A DNA stretch of 64,000 nt from Azorinus chamasolen (GCA_963576725.1 OY755247.1:11377534-11441533), one strand, 5' to 3'. Positions 21,425-32,607 are shown, numbered from the stretch's first letter. The notes: generated by a model from the sequence alone, not told the origin. Program-made: numbers and translations.

Positions 21425-21451
21425 TATATTATAATAAAATGAAACTAATTA

Positions 21452-21871
21452 TGTGTCCCCTAGTATACTTGGGAGAAATTGTTTTTGTGCGTGGTGTCCG
21501 TCCGTCTGTCTGCCTGTCTCCGATTTTAATTTGTCCGCGCTGTTTCTCCAAAACCTCAAGTTGGATTTTCATGAAACTTCATAGGAATGATCATCACCAT
21601 GCCTAGTTGTGCATATATGTTATTCCTGTTCCGGTTGATGAATTTCTGCATAGTTAAAGGACTTGGATATTTTTACATGGAAAATTTTGTCAGTGCAGTG
21701 TCTCCAAAACTTTTGGTCGGATTTTCGTGAAACTTCATAGGATTGAGCAGCACCATGCCTAGTTGTACATGTGTTATTCCTGTTCCTGTTTGATGACATT
21801 CTGCAGCTATGGGATTTTGAAATTTTTACATGGAATTATTTTCCGTGGGTTGGGTGGGGGAGGGGCATCAG
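21452..21871 (+). mobile_element. Helentron-type fragment with two tandem units
   Basis: Begins GTGTCCCCTAGTATACTTG, then a GTCC/GTCTG-rich stretch, then two units of 156 bp starting CTCCAAAAC at 21546 and 21702. The 3' end is missing, cut where the next element starts. Confidence 0.6.
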
Positions 21872-22162
21872 TTTTTGTGTCACCTGCCGAGAGGCAGTGT
21901 ATCACTTAGGGATCAGTTTTCCATCGTCTGTCTGTCCGTCACACTTTCCTATTTTTTGGCCGTCATTTCTAAACTAATCATTATGGAGCTTTCAAATTTT
22001 AACATGTGTCTTCCTCTCATTGAGGACCATTGATGTCACTCTACATGCAATACCTTTTGAGTTATTCCCCTTTGTTCCGATTTTCGCACTCCAGCGGATT
22101 AACAGTTTTTGTGTGATCACCTGCAAGCAGGTGACACATGCGTTCCTTTGAACACTCTTGTT
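21872..22162 (+). mobile_element. Short Helentron-associated element
   Basis: TGTGTCACCTGC (21876-21887) and GCAGGTGACACA (22127-22138) are perfect subterminal inverted repeats. A stem GTTCCTTTGAAC and the end CTCTTGTT follow. This arrangement is that of non-autonomous Helentron relatives. The left part has a second GAGAGGCAGTG-type hairpin arm. Confidence 0.75.
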
Positions 22163-22241
22163 GTATTAAAAACAATTCTAGTTCATATTCATCTCTATAT
22201 AGGGCTCAATGCCATCTTTAATCCAAACTGTTTGCTGTTAA

Positions 22242-22427
22242 TTAACCCTAATAATTACATCATGAATATCCATTAGATTATTTTTACAGCAACATAAATT
22301 TTGTGAACAGAAAACATTGAGTCAAATCTATATAAATTTCATAAGCAAACAGAGTAGACCCTGATCAGACGGCTCCTACAGGAGCCGTCTGATCTGGATC
22401 TACTCTGTTTGCAAAGGTCAATGTTAA
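22242..22427 (+). mobile_element. Family D element, shortened ends
   Basis: TTAA on both sides; complete hairpin with tip GGCTCCTACAGGAGCC near 22373. The outer right arm is nearly gone. Confidence 0.75.
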
Positions 22428-22545
22428 CCCTTACTCCTATAATTGTAAACTATTAACTAGATGCAGAGTGACTTGGTGTCTCCTCAAGATTCAAGTTCTG
22501 TTACAATGGTCAACTTCAGGTGATAACCTCTACTTGCAACGCATT

Positions 22546-22760
22546 TTAACTCTTTGCACACTAAGCGGCAAAACTGTGTTTACCTATGCAAACAGTTTGG
22601 ATCCAGATGAGACGCCGCATGATGCAGCGTCTCATCAGGATCCAAATCATTTGAGATTTAGATAATATTTCTGCAAAGAAATGAGAAATTATTTTATTTT
22701 AAGAATTGAAGCAGACGACATGTTGCAGATGACAAAATTGCTTAGCATGCAAAAAGTTAA
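22546..22760 (+). mobile_element. Family E element (reference copy)
   Basis: TTAA-CTCTTTGCACACTAAG at the left; CTTAGCATGCAAAAAG-TTAA at the right. Hairpin pairs CAAACAGTTTGGATCC with its near-complement; the tip is GACGCCGCATGATGCAGCGTC with few mismatches. It lacks the GCTCCT core of A-D. Confidence 0.8.
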
Positions 22761-22789
22761 AAATTGCCTAAAAATTGCATAAATCATTA

Positions 22790-23342
22790 ATTTTGTTTAT
22801 ATGCTGAACAGAAGTATCTCACTGGAAAACCAATTGGAATAAATGCTGAAGAAGACAAAACGTTCATACATGTTTGATAACGAACACCTGATGTCATTTG
22901 CCAATGTATTAGTATTTATTTGGGTTCCATTTTAGTTTCGTAACTTTTGGACATAGCAGGGCACAACATTTTTCGAAAAATTTCACTCGTCCTGGAATAT
23001 AGACAAAGAAGGCCATGCAAAATACTCACTAGTCCTGCAATATAGACAAAGAAGAGAAAATTACATGCAGGATGAGCGGATGAGTGAATTTTTGTCCCCT
23101 GCATAGGCCGATAATATTTTGTTGAATGACAAGAAATTATAAGTATCAATGAAAACAGTTTTTTTGTATCATTATATAATTATATACATGTAGTTGCATT
23201 TGTTTCATATATATAAGATCCAATTGAATTTTTTTTATTATATAAGATCAAAATGACAATCTTCATAATGATGAGTGACTTTACATAACAAATACCAAAT
23301 TATACGATGTTATTGAAAATATGTGTTTATTGTAGGGACCAT
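22790..23342. mobile_element. Element I copy, left end lost
   Basis: Shares with 4465-4959 the stretch ATAACAAATACCAA, then ATTGAAAATATG and TGTAGGGAC near the right end. A short unit CAATATAGACAAAGAAG is partly doubled near 22995-23055. Confidence 0.6.
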
Positions 23343-23604
23343 CACTTTTTTGAAACCATTGTGATAAACAGAGCATTTGCTCCTATTGTATTTGCTGTAT
23401 TGTATTCTTTATCGTGCTTGCTATAAGCATACTATGTATGTTTTATGCAATAAAGAAATTGAATTAAAAAAAATTGAATTTATCACAATGGTTTCAAGAC
23501 TAAACAAATAAAAAAAAATTCCTTTTCCCTCAGTTAATGCTCCTTTACGGTTGATTTATTCAAAGAGGTTGGATCTAAAAATAGCATATGAGGGAAAGGG
23601 TTAA
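23343..23604 (-). mobile_element. Family B element with insertion in the hairpin
   Basis: CACTTTTTTGAAACC to GGGAAAGGGTTAA. After GAGCATTTGCTCCTAT the tip is replaced by element L; the other arm resumes TTTATCACAATGG. Confidence 0.75.
23387..23478 (+). mobile_element. Element L, non-LTR-like 3' tail
   Basis: Ends TATGTTTTATGCAATAAAG followed by AAATTGAATT runs, which looks like the short 3' tail of a retroposon. It sits at the tip of the B hairpin. Confidence 0.4.
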
Positions 23605-24039
23605 AAACATGAATATTAGACTTTGATAGCACCTATAGCACAGAAAGAAATTTTTTAGAATGTATTTCAAGAAAATTACAAGGTTACACCCTAAAGGTTG
23701 GGAGAAGTGGAAAACTCATTAAGTGTCAAAGGATTCTAAAAACCCCCGGCAACAAATGTCAAGGTAGATTAATACATCACATTCTTTCTGTGACACCTAA
23801 AACATTTTTTTTTTATTTTATGGTTGTAGCTTATGCATTCCGTTAAAGAGGTGGGGTAATTATTGCTTTGCACATGCCAGTCCTTCAGTAGTCCAAATGG
23901 TTCCAATCAAGTATGAAAAAAGATAGTTTGAAAAATATATAATAAGTCACACCATCACAAGTTTGAGAACTGTTTATGAAAACACTTGCAGATTGATTAT
24001 TGTCACAAGTGACGATATCATAATTATATGATGTATAAT
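23605..24039. other. Spacer without recognised repeats
   Basis: A T-run near 23808-23818; otherwise nothing recognised and no exon-like signal. Confidence 0.4.
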
Positions 24040-24234
24040 TATGTCCTCAGAGGAGAACTGTCTGATCAGGGTCTTCTCTGTTTGCTTATGCTATGATATG
24101 GATATGATTTTGCAGCTTTTGTCATTACCAAAATATTAATGTGTCTATGTACTATTATAGCAATTAATCTAATTAATATTCATGCTGTATTAATTTATAC
24201 GACATAACAACATTTATACAAGGGAAAGGGTTAA
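24040..24234 (-). mobile_element. Family D element, left arm lost
   Basis: Starts inside the hairpin (GAGGAGAACTGTCTGATCAGG) and runs to GGGAAAGGGTTAA. Confidence 0.65.
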
Positions 24235-24460
24235 GCCTTGCACCATGGATTACTATGATTTTTAGCTCACCTGGCACAAAGTGCCAAGGTGAGCTATTGG
24301 GATGATCCTATGTCCGGCGTCGTGCGTATGTGCGTTGTGCGTCGTGCGTACGTGCGGGCGTCAACAATTTACTTAAACATCTTCTTCTCTGGAACTACAA
24401 AGCCAAGAGCTTTGATATTTGGTATGTAGTATGATGTAATGGTCCTCTACAAAGTTTGTT

Positions 24461-26347
24461 TATCCCCCACCGCATAGCGGAGGGGGGTTATAGGAATGGC
24501 CTTCGTCTGTCTGTCCGTCTGTCTGTCCGTCCGTCTGTCCGTAACAATTTCGTGTCCGCTCCATATCTCCTATACCCCTTGAAGGATTTTCAAGAAACTT
24601 GCCTCAAATGTTAACCAAGTTGAGACGATGTGCAGAACATATGTGACAGATATGTCGGCTCAAGGTCAAGGTCACATTTGAAGGTCAAGGGTTTTAACCT
24701 TCAATTTCCATTGCATTTTTGTGTCCGCTCCATATCTTCTAAACCCTTTGAAGGATTTTCATAAAACTTGAGTCAAATGTTAACCAAATTAAGACGATGT
24801 GCAGAACACATGTGGCAATCATGTCGGCTCAAGTTCAAGGTCACATTTGAAGGTCAAGTGTTTAAACCTTCAGTTGCCATTACAGTTTCGTGTCCGCTCC
24901 ATATCTTCTAAACCCTTTGAAGGATTTTCATAAAACTTGAGTCAAATATTAAATGAATTGAGACGATGTGCAGAACCCATGCGGCAGTCATGTTGGCTCA
25001 AGGTCAAGGTCACGTTTGAAGGTCAAGTATTCTAACCTTTAATTTCCGTTACATTTTCGTGTCCGCTCCATATCTTCTAAAGCCTTTGAAGGATTTTCAT
25101 AAAAGTTTAGTTAAATGTTAGCTAAATTGAGACGATGTGCAGAACACATTTGCCAGTCATGTCGGCTCAAGGTCAAGGTCACATTTGAAGATCAAGTGTT
25201 CTTACCTTCAATTTCCATTATAGTTTCGTTATCTCCTATACCCCTTGAAGGATTTTCAAGAAACTTGCCTCAAATGTTAACCACGTTGAGACAATGTGCA
25301 GAACATATGTGGCAGTCATGTCAGGTCAAGGTCACATTTGAAGGCCAAGTGATTTAATCTTCAATTTCCATTACATTTCGTGTCCGCTCCATATCTTCTA
25401 AACCATTTGAAGGATTTTCATAAAACTTGAGTCAAATATTAACCAAATTAAGACGATGTGCAGAACACATGTGGCAGTCATGTCGGCTCAAGTTCAAGGT
25501 CACATTTGAAGGTCAAGTGTTTAAACCTTCAGTTGCCATTACAGTTTCGTGTCCGCTCCATATCTTCTAAACCCTTTGAAGGATTTTCATAAAACTTGAG
25601 TCAAATATTAAATGAATTGAGACGATGTGCAGAACCCATGCGGCAGTCATGTTGGCTCAAGGTCAAGGTCACGTTTGAAGGTCAAGTGTTCTAACCTTTA
25701 ATTTCCGTTACATTTTTGTGTCCGCTCCATATCTTCTAAAGCCTTTGAGAAGGATTTTCATAAAAGTTTAGTTAAATGTTAGCTAAATTGAGACGATGTG
25801 CAGAACACATGTGCCAGTCATGTCAGCGCAAGGTCAAGGTCACATTTGAAGATCAAGTGTTCTTACCTCAAATTTCCATTATAGTTTCGTTATCTCCTAT
25901 ACCCCTTGAAGGATTTTCAAGAAACTTGCCTCAAATGTTAACCACGTTGAGACAATGTGCAGAACATATGTGGCAGTCATGTCGGCTCAAGGTCAAGGTC
26001 ACATTTGAAGGCCAAGTGATTTAATCTTCAATTTCCATTACATTTCGTGTCCGCTCCATATCTTCTAAACCATTTGAAGGATTTTCATAAAACTTGAGTC
26101 AAATATTAACCGAATTGAGATGATGTGCAGAATACATGTGGCAGTCATGTCGGCTCAAGGTCAAGGTCAAATTTGAAAGTCGTGTTCTTACATTCAGTTT
26201 CCATTATATTTGTTTCCGCGTCCTATTTTCTTAACAACTGGAAGGTTGAATGTCAACCACGTTAAAACCCATTGTATCACCTTAAGGTCAATGTCTTAAT
26301 TTAGGTGGCGGCGGTGGGGGATATAGCTGTCCTTTGGACTGCCTTGT
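24461..26347 (+). mobile_element. Helentron-associated element nested in the former
   Basis: TATCCCCCACCGC (24461-24473) and GCGGTGGGGGATA (26311-26323) are perfect 13 bp subterminal inverted repeats. The terminal stem GTCCTTTGGAC and CCTTGTT close it. Upstream TTTGTT and downstream CAAATTATG join to the host unit sequence TTGTTCAAATTATG, so the insertion point is clear. Between lies a GTCTGTCC-rich leader and a 169 bp array. Confidence 0.85.
24554..26220 (+). repeat. 169 bp tandem array with higher-order 659 bp period
   Basis: GTCCGCTCC starts units at 24554, 24723, 24892, 25061, 25382, 25551, 25720 and 26049. Units near 25225 and 25885 lack this start by the same short deletion. Unit variants recur 659 bases apart (24892/25551, 25061/25720), so blocks of four units were duplicated. 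Most units hold TCAAGGTCAAGGTCA. Confidence 0.9.
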
Positions 26348-27720
26348 TCAAATTATGTCCCCCGGGCCAAAAATGGCCCCGCCCTGGGGCTTATCAGTTT
26401 TCATAGGAAAATCTTTAAAAATCTTCTTCTCTGAAACTGTCAGGCATAGACCTTACGTATTTGGTATGTAGCATGATCTAATGGTCCTCTACTAAGATTG
26501 TTCAAATTATGACCCCTGGGCCAAAAATGGCCCCGCACCAGGGCTTATCAGTTTTTCATAGGAAAATCTTTAAAAATCATCTTCTCTGAAACTGTCAGGC
26601 ATAGACCTTTGATATTTGGTATGTAGCATGATCTAATGGTCCTCTACTAAGATTGTTCAAATTATGACCCCTGGGCCAAAAATGGCCCCGCCCAAGGGCT
26701 TATCAGTTTTTCATAGGAAAATCTTTAAAAATCTTCTTCTCTGAAATTGTAAGGCATAGACCTTTGATATTTGGTATGTAGCATCATCTAATGGTCCTCT
26801 ACTAAGATTGTTCAAATTATGACCCCTGGGCCAAAAATGGCCCCACCCCAGGGCATTTCAGTTTTTCATAGGAAAATCTTTAAAAATCATCTTCTCTGAA
26901 ACTGTAAGGCATAGACCTTTGATATTTGGTATGTAGCATGATCTAATGGTCCTCTACTAAGATTGTTCAAATTATGACCCCTGGGCCAAAAATGGCCCTG
27001 CCCCGGGGCTTATCAGTTTTTCATAGGAAAATCTTTAAAAATCTTCTTCTCTGAAAATGTAAGGCATAGACCTTTGGTATTTGGTATGTAGCATCATCTA
27101 ATGGTCCTCTACTAAGATTGTTCAAATTATGACCCCCAGGACAAAAATGGCCCGCCCCAGGAAATTTTAAAATCTTCTCCTCAAGAACTGTAAGGTCTAG
27201 GCCCTTGATATTTGGTATGTAGCATCATCATCTAATGGTTTTCTACCAAGATTATTCAAATTATTACCCTTTTGTCAAAAAGCCCTGGGGCTTATCAGTT
27301 ATGAAAAGCTTTAAGAATCTTCTTCAAAACTGTAAGGCAGAGACCTTTAATATTTGGTATGTAGCGCTATCTAATAGTTTTCTACCAAGATTGTTCAAAT
27401 TATGTCCCCTGGGTTGAAAACTTCCCCGCCCAGGGGCATATCAGTTTTTTATAGGAAAGTTTTTAAAAATCTTCTCTTAAAAATCTTTAAAAGTCTTCTC
27501 TGAACTTGTAAGGCATAGACCTTAGATATTTGGTATGTTGCATTATCTAATAGTCCTCTACCAAGATTTTCAAATTATGAACCCCAGATCAAGATTGACC
27601 CCGCCCTGGGGCTTAACAGTTTTTCATAGGAAAATCTTTAAGGTCTAGACTCTTTATATTTAGTATGTAGCATCATCTGATGGTTTTCTACCAAGATTTT
27701 TCAAATTATGCAATCTGTCA
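26344..27720 (+). repeat. 155 bp tandem array
   Basis: TTGTTCAAATTATG recurs at 26344, 26498, 26653, 26808, 26963 and 27118 (steps 154-155). Later units to about 27720 are more diverged and shorter. Units contain GGCCAAAAATGGCC, itself a palindrome, and GATATTTGGTATGTAGC. Confidence 0.9.
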
Positions 27721-27858
27721 TTGAAATCATTAATCTGTTGCGAACAGGTGAGCGATTAAGGGCCATCATGGCCCTCTTGTTAGTAAATTTATCACTTGGT
27801 ACGCAAAAATTTAGCGACACAGTTCGCTGTTGATTTTTTCAATCAGACCTGAGCAATA

Positions 27859-28061
27859 CAGTAAAACCCCTCTAAACTGGATAGAGAAGAAATGAGATTA
27901 TAACTTTTAGGCAGGTGGCTGCTTAATGCTGGGTGAAAGTCAAGCAGAAAGCTCCTAGAGGAGCTTTCTGCATGACTTTTACCCTGCGTTAAGCTGCCAC
28001 CTGTTTCTTAAAGACTGATATTTATGCTAAATTTAATGTCCAGTTTAGAGGGGTTTTACTG
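27859..28061. mobile_element. Family G element (reference copy)
   Basis: TA-CAGTAAAACCCCTCTAAAC at the left; GTTTAGAGGGGTTTTACTG-TA-like at the right (one base offset). Central palindrome GGCAGGTGGCTGCTTAA to its complement; tip AGCTCCTAGAGGAGCT. Confidence 0.9.
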
Positions 28062-28251
28062 TAAATCAAAGTCTTACATTGTAAAAGTTCACCTTTCATT
28101 TCTCAAGAGTAAAATTCATAGGAACAGTTACTATACTAAATGCTGAGAGTTTAAAGTTTTACATTCTCGTATGTATCTTCTACCTCATTAATCATGTTAA
28201 CAAAATTTTAATGATTTATGTTCGAAAGAATCGAAGAGAGACAAAGAGAAC

Positions 28252-28457
28252 TTAACCCATTCCATCATAAACTATTTTTAGACCCAGCCTCTTTGAATAA
28301 ATCTACCGAAAAGGAGCATTTACTAGAAAAAAGCAAAGTTTTACATTTGTGTAGTTTTGAAACCATTGTGATAAATAGAGCAAGTGCTCTATTATTTATC
28401 ACAATGGTTACAAAAAAATGACTTTTACAGAGGTATCAATATGAGGGAATAGATTAA
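28252..28457 (+). mobile_element. Family B element, tip deleted
   Basis: TTAA on both sides. The hairpin is reduced to GAGCAAGTGCTC. The right TTAA is shared with the D element that follows. Confidence 0.8.
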
Positions 28458-28890
28458 CACTTTCCCTGTTTAATATTCATGTAAGAAATTATGACAGCAT
28501 GAATATTTATTAGCTGAATAATTTATATAATGGCATAATTATGTACACAGGATGTTTTGGCTCAGACAGAAACTGTAGAATCAGATCATTCTATATAAAT
28601 GTAATACCATCTGGGTCTATGCTTATAAAACCTTTAATTGAGTCTGAGTTCGTTCTCAAGTTTTTGATTGGTCAGATTTGAGCCTTTGGCTCAAATCTGA
28701 CCAATCAAAAGCTTGAGAACTCAAATCTGACCAATCAAAAGCTTGAGAACGAAAATCAGACTCAACTAAAAGCTTTATAAGCATGGACCCTGATCATAAG
28801 CAAACAGAGCAGATCCTTACCAGAGAATGCTCCTACAGGAGCCACCTGTGTTTTGTCTACTTTGTTTACAAATATGGGAAAGTAAGTTAA
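28454..28890 (+). mobile_element. Family D element split by fold-back M
   Basis: TTAA on both sides. D sequence to about 28613, M, then CTGATCATAAGCAAACAGAG and a worn tip TGCTCCTACAGGAGCC. Right TTAA shared with the next B. Confidence 0.75.
28614..28789. repeat. Element M fold-back
   Basis: GGTCTATGCTTATAAAACC pairs with the right end TTTATAAGCATGGACC. Inner arms GATTGGTCAGATTTGAGCC fold back at TTTGG. The 30 bp stretch TCAAATCTGACC...GAGAAC is doubled in the right arm only (28691 and 28721). Confidence 0.85.
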
Positions 28891-29120
28891 CCCATTCCTC
28901 CATAAATACGCCTTTCTACGCCTCTGTAATAACCTTTTCTTGAAACCATTGTGATAAATAGAGCATTTGCTCCTATAGGAGCAAAATTAATGCTCTATTT
29001 ATCACAATGGTTTCAAACTACACAATTCTAAAATGTTACTTTTCTCTAGTTAATGCTCCTTTTGGATAGATTTATTCAAAGAGGTTGGGTCTAAAAATAG
29101 CCTATGGAGTAATGAGTTAA
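28887..29120 (-). mobile_element. Family B element
   Basis: TTAA on both sides; tip TTTGCTCCTATAGGAGCAAA near 28966, with the right arm slightly altered (AAAATTAATGCTC). Confidence 0.85.
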
Positions 29121-29190
29121 GGGAGGAATTTAGCATTTCTCTATAATATTGTTCCAGCCATCATGAAAAGAGATGTACCAAATTTAAGTC

Positions 29191-29375
29191 TTAACCTTTT
29201 ACTCCATGAATACTTATGTAAGAAATAATTATAATAACTGTTATAAAAGCTAATGGAAACAGGAAGTTTTAGCTAAGACAGAAACTCACTTAACTGTAGA
29301 ATTAGATCTATATTATTTCGTAAGCAAATAGAGCGGACCCTGATTAGATGGCTGCAACAGGAGCCGTCTGATTAA
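29191..29375 (+). mobile_element. Family D element, right arm lost
   Basis: TTAA at both ends, but sequence stops just after the hairpin (GGAGCCGTCTGATTAA), where the next D begins. Confidence 0.7.
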
Positions 29376-29618
29376 CCCTTTACCCCATGAATATTTAAGT
29401 AAGAAATAATGATGTCATGAATATTAATTAGATTGTTATGATTTCGCATGAACATAGGATTTTTAGCAATGGCAGAAACTGTAAAGTCACATCTATATTA
29501 TATCATAAGCAAACGGAGCAGACCCTGACCAGACGGCTCCTATCGGAGACATCTGATCTGGGTCTACTCTGTTTGCAAAGGCGTAGAAAGGCGTTTTTAT
29601 GGAGGAATTTTGGGTTCA
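29372..29618 (+). mobile_element. Family D element
   Basis: TTAACCCTTTACCCCATG to GGAGGAATTTTGGGTTCA. Tip GGCTCCTATCGGAGAC, asymmetric. Confidence 0.8.
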
Positions 29619-29674
29619 GTAATAATTATTGCTAGCGAGTCATTGTGGAAATATAAAAATTTACTGAAGACAAT

Positions 29675-29963
29675 TTAACCCTTCTCTTGCTGAATTTTAA
29701 AATACATTTCTCCTTCTTTGCCCATGCCCTGTTGTATAATTACATATATCTTCACTGTGTACAAGTATTTAGCTGTGCAATCACTGCTGTTAAGACCCAG
29801 GGGTGCACTAGTTTTGCACACTGCTGTGGGGTGCACTAGTTTTGCCCAATCAAGTTGTAAATAGTGCAGACCCTGATGAGACAGCTCCTGCAGGAGCTGT
29901 CTCATCTGGGTCTTCACTATTTACAGGTAGGTATATTGACGTGAACAGCAAGCGAAGGGTTAA
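29675..29963 (+). mobile_element. Family C element, expanded
   Basis: TTAA on both sides. GTGCACTAGTTTTGC occurs twice (about 29802 and 29832), making it longer than other C copies. Tip AGCTCCTGCAGGAGCT. Confidence 0.85.
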
Positions 29964-30353
29964 AATAGTTAATAGTGTAATATCCTGTTCAGATTTATGA
30001 AATGGGTCTACATATGTTGCGAATGCAAAGTTATTTGTTTCATTGATATAATTTATAGACCGTTTCAAAAATTAGATATTTAATGGCATGCTGTGAAGAC
30101 AGATTGTGGGAAAAAAAACAGTGAATAGGTGTCAGCCGGAAAATTCCTGACATTTCCAGGTGAGTATTAATGCATAATAATTCAGGCATTTAATCTGACA
30201 GCATTCATGAACAAATGAATAATAAATCTGCTTTAGAACTTAACAAATTGATGTTGCAATATAAAATTGAGCAAATATGCAATGGAAATAGGCAAGTTTG
30301 TAATAGGTCATTGATAAGAGAACAATATCAGGCGAATAAAAGGTGTTTTAGTG
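29964..30353. other. Spacer without recognised repeats
   Basis: AT-rich, no exon-like signal or family member seen. Confidence 0.4.
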
Positions 30354-30355
30354 TA

Positions 30356-30560
30356 CTGGAAAAAACCTCTTAACCGGAATTCTAGTAGAGAAGAATTTAG
30401 TTACTTTTAAGAAGGTGGCTGCTTAATGCAGGGTGAAAGTCATGCAGAAAGCTCCTAGAGGAGCTTTCTGCATGACTTTCAGCCTGCATTAAGCTGCCAC
30501 CTGTCTTCAAGACTGATATTCATACTAAATTTGACGTCCAGTTTTGAGGTTTTTTTACTG
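30356..30560. mobile_element. Family G element
   Basis: TA on each side. Right end TTTTTTTACTG, left CTGGAAAAAACCTC. Palindrome with tip AGCTCCTAGAGGAGCT near 30448. Confidence 0.8.
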
Positions 30561-30679
30561 TATTGTATAGATTGCTGTTTCGGGCGCTTTCAATGCTGAA
30601 TTTTCAGCGTCAAGTAGCCCATCAAAATTTAACTATAAAGTACACTCAGTATGAAAAGCATAAATCTGCTAGAGTATTT

Positions 30680-30792
30680 TGAATGAAAAACAGTGCTGAC
30701 CCTGATCAGAGGGCTCTTGTAGGAGCCCTCTGATCTGGGTCTACACTGTTTGCAAATGCCGGGGCATGCATGACACACATTTTAAAGGTTAA
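30680..30792 (-). mobile_element. A-like fragment with hairpin
   Basis: AAACAGTGCTGACCCTG, tip GGCTCTTGTAGGAGCC, then GGGTCTACACTGTTTGC to AAAGGTTAA. The left outer arm is missing. Confidence 0.6.
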
Positions 30793-30929
30793 CATATGGT
30801 GGTGATTACAGTAAAAACACTTACTGATTAAACATAGGAATCTAAAAAACAGGTGTTTGCTTAAACGGAAGCAAAAAAACATAGTGTTATAGGTTATGTT
30901 CAATTATTCTTATGAAAATTGTCAATTTG

Positions 30930-31150
30930 AACAAAATAGACCGTTTTATTGTCGATACTTATTTTTTTGTTGTACAACAAAATATCATCGGCCTATTTCA
31001 AACAGTTACGAAATTAAAACCCCACTCAAATAAATACTAATTCATCAACAAAAGGGTGTTTGATATCAAACATGCGAAAGTTTTGTCGTCTTCAGCATTT
31101 ATAAGATAGGATTTTTTGCGATAAACTTCCTTTCACATATAAAACCATAT
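30930..31150 (-). mobile_element. Element I fragment, reversed
   Basis: AACAAAATATCATCGGCC and CAGTTACGAAATTAAAA correspond in reverse to the copy at 22790-23342. Confidence 0.55.
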
Positions 31151-31199
31151 ATTTTTATAAGGTAAATATTTTGAACGGAATGTTTTTGTTGGCTTAAAA

Positions 31200-31348
31200 T
31201 AAACGAAAAATGTAAGATTAGATCTATATAATTTCATAAACTAACAGAGCAGACCCTGATCAGCCTGGCTCCTACAGCAGTTGTCTGATTTTGGTCTACT
31301 CAGTTTGCAAAGGCCTGAAAAGGTGTTAATATGAAGGAAAGGGTTATA
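31200..31348 (+). mobile_element. Family D right half
   Basis: GATTAGATCTATATAATTTC through a damaged hairpin (GGCTCCTACAGCAGTTG) to GGAAAGGGTTAT. Confidence 0.65.
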
Positions 31349-31443
31349 GTGTTGAAAGGGTCACTCATAAGGGAAAATGGAGAAAAGGCCTTGTATACGA
31401 GTGAAAAAAGATCTATTATCTGACAGTTTGTCTCTAGCAGCTT

Positions 31444-31603
31444 CAGAGCAACAGGTAATTAGATAATGCTTACTCAGATACTAAAATCGTCATTTCCCCA
31501 CCAAACCCTATGTCGTGACCACTCTTTAGAACGTCTCGAAGAGATAGGGTTTGGCTGAGAAATAAAGACTTTGTTCTTAAATGTTTTAATGTATGCATTT
31601 TAT
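31444..31603 (+). mobile_element. Family F element with partly lost arm
   Basis: CAGAGCAACAGGTAATTAG start. The right hairpin arm is cut from the tip (GAAGAGATAGGG), skipping the TTCTAAAGAGTGGTC part. Confidence 0.65.
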
Positions 31604-31617
31604 TAGCTCGTCTGCTA

Positions 31618-31744
31618 ACAGATCTATCAAATTAATTTCCAGCATCAAACAGAGCAGACCCATAGATCAGACAGAGCCGTCTGATCTGGGTCTACTTTGT
31701 TTACAAAGTCATGAAAAAGCATTGATTATAAGGGAATGGGTTAA
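31618..31744 (-). mobile_element. Family A fragment
   Basis: CAGATCTATCAAATTA through GATCAGACAGAGCCGTC, where the tip GCTCCTATAGGAG is missing, to GGGAATGGGTTAA. Confidence 0.65.
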
Positions 31745-32235
31745 AAGAAGAGTCCGATTGTCACATCACAATGGTCATCATGAATTCACTTCTTGCTTGC
31801 AAAGAGTTAAAAACAATTAAAAAAGAGCATGCTGTCTCGTGCATGACGACCTGCCATGCTGTATGTCAATGGTGCCAGCTCATTAGCTCGGAGCCTGCCA
31901 TGCCAATAATTTGAAAAATTAATTGGCAACCTAGATTTACCTATTCAGCTATGTCTGACATGTTGATGGCTCCTATAGTGATCTCTGTACCATAGCTCTT
32001 TGCATGCTGAGTATTTACTGTCTGTTACAACTCTCAAATTTCATTTTTTCTTCCAATATCTCCTTAATAATACTGTCAGGGTGTCAAATAGTTTTGATTC
32101 TGATGAGATAACAAGTTACTTGGCATCTCATATTGATCTACAAATGTTTGCTTTGGTTGTCAAATATATTTGCTGCTTGCATGCACAGAGTGGTAATTCA
32201 TACAACAAAGGATACCATATTCTCCCTAATAACCC
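31745..32235 (+). other. Spacer and decayed E element
   Basis: 31745-31994 matches nothing here. About 31995-32200 is a worn E copy: CTCTTTGCATGCTGAG, AATAGTTTTGATTCTG and GGCATCTCATATTGATC. Confidence 0.45.
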
Positions 32236-32492
32236 AGCTCCTCCCCACCCCCTGACTCCCACACTTATAACCCCTCCCCACCCCACACTAATAACCCCTC
32301 CCCACTCCCACACTAATAACCCCTCCCCACCCCACACTTATAACCCCTCCCCACCCCACACTAATAACCCCTCCCCACTCCCACACTAATAACCCCTCCC
32401 CACTCCCACACAATAACCCCTCCCCACCCCCACACTAATAACCCCTCCCCACCCCCACACTTATAACCCCACCCACCCCCACACTAATAACC
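32236..32492 (+). repeat. C-rich minisatellite, unit about 24 bp
   Basis: Unit CACACTAATAACCCCTCCCC with small changes (CTTATAACC, CCACTCCC) repeats about ten times. C-runs on this strand mean G-runs on the other. Confidence 0.9.
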
Positions 32493-32607
32493 GACAGACA
32501 CCCCTTCTTGGAGGAAACTAAAGATAACGCAAGTAAAAATGCATAACAACAAAACTAAAGCTCTATATTTATAATAACCATAAAATGAAGAAAAAAAAAG
32601 TTTTTCA

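Larger units (their letters stand above)
24261..27781 (+). mobile_element. Large Helentron-associated element with nested insertion
   Basis: GCTCACCTG (24265-24273) and CAGGTGAGC (27745-27753) are the subterminal inverted repeats. A 5' hairpin TGGCACAAAGTGCCA follows the left repeat. The right end is stem GGGCCATCATGGCCC (27760-27774) and TCTTGTT. The body is a tandem array of about 155 bp units (26344 onwards). No helicase or Rep frame, so non-autonomous. A second element interrupts it at 24461. Confidence 0.8.

Noticed and set aside
32000..32389. 129-codon frame ending in P/H/T-rich repeats
   Set aside because: The repeat part is the C-rich minisatellite and the start is a worn E element.
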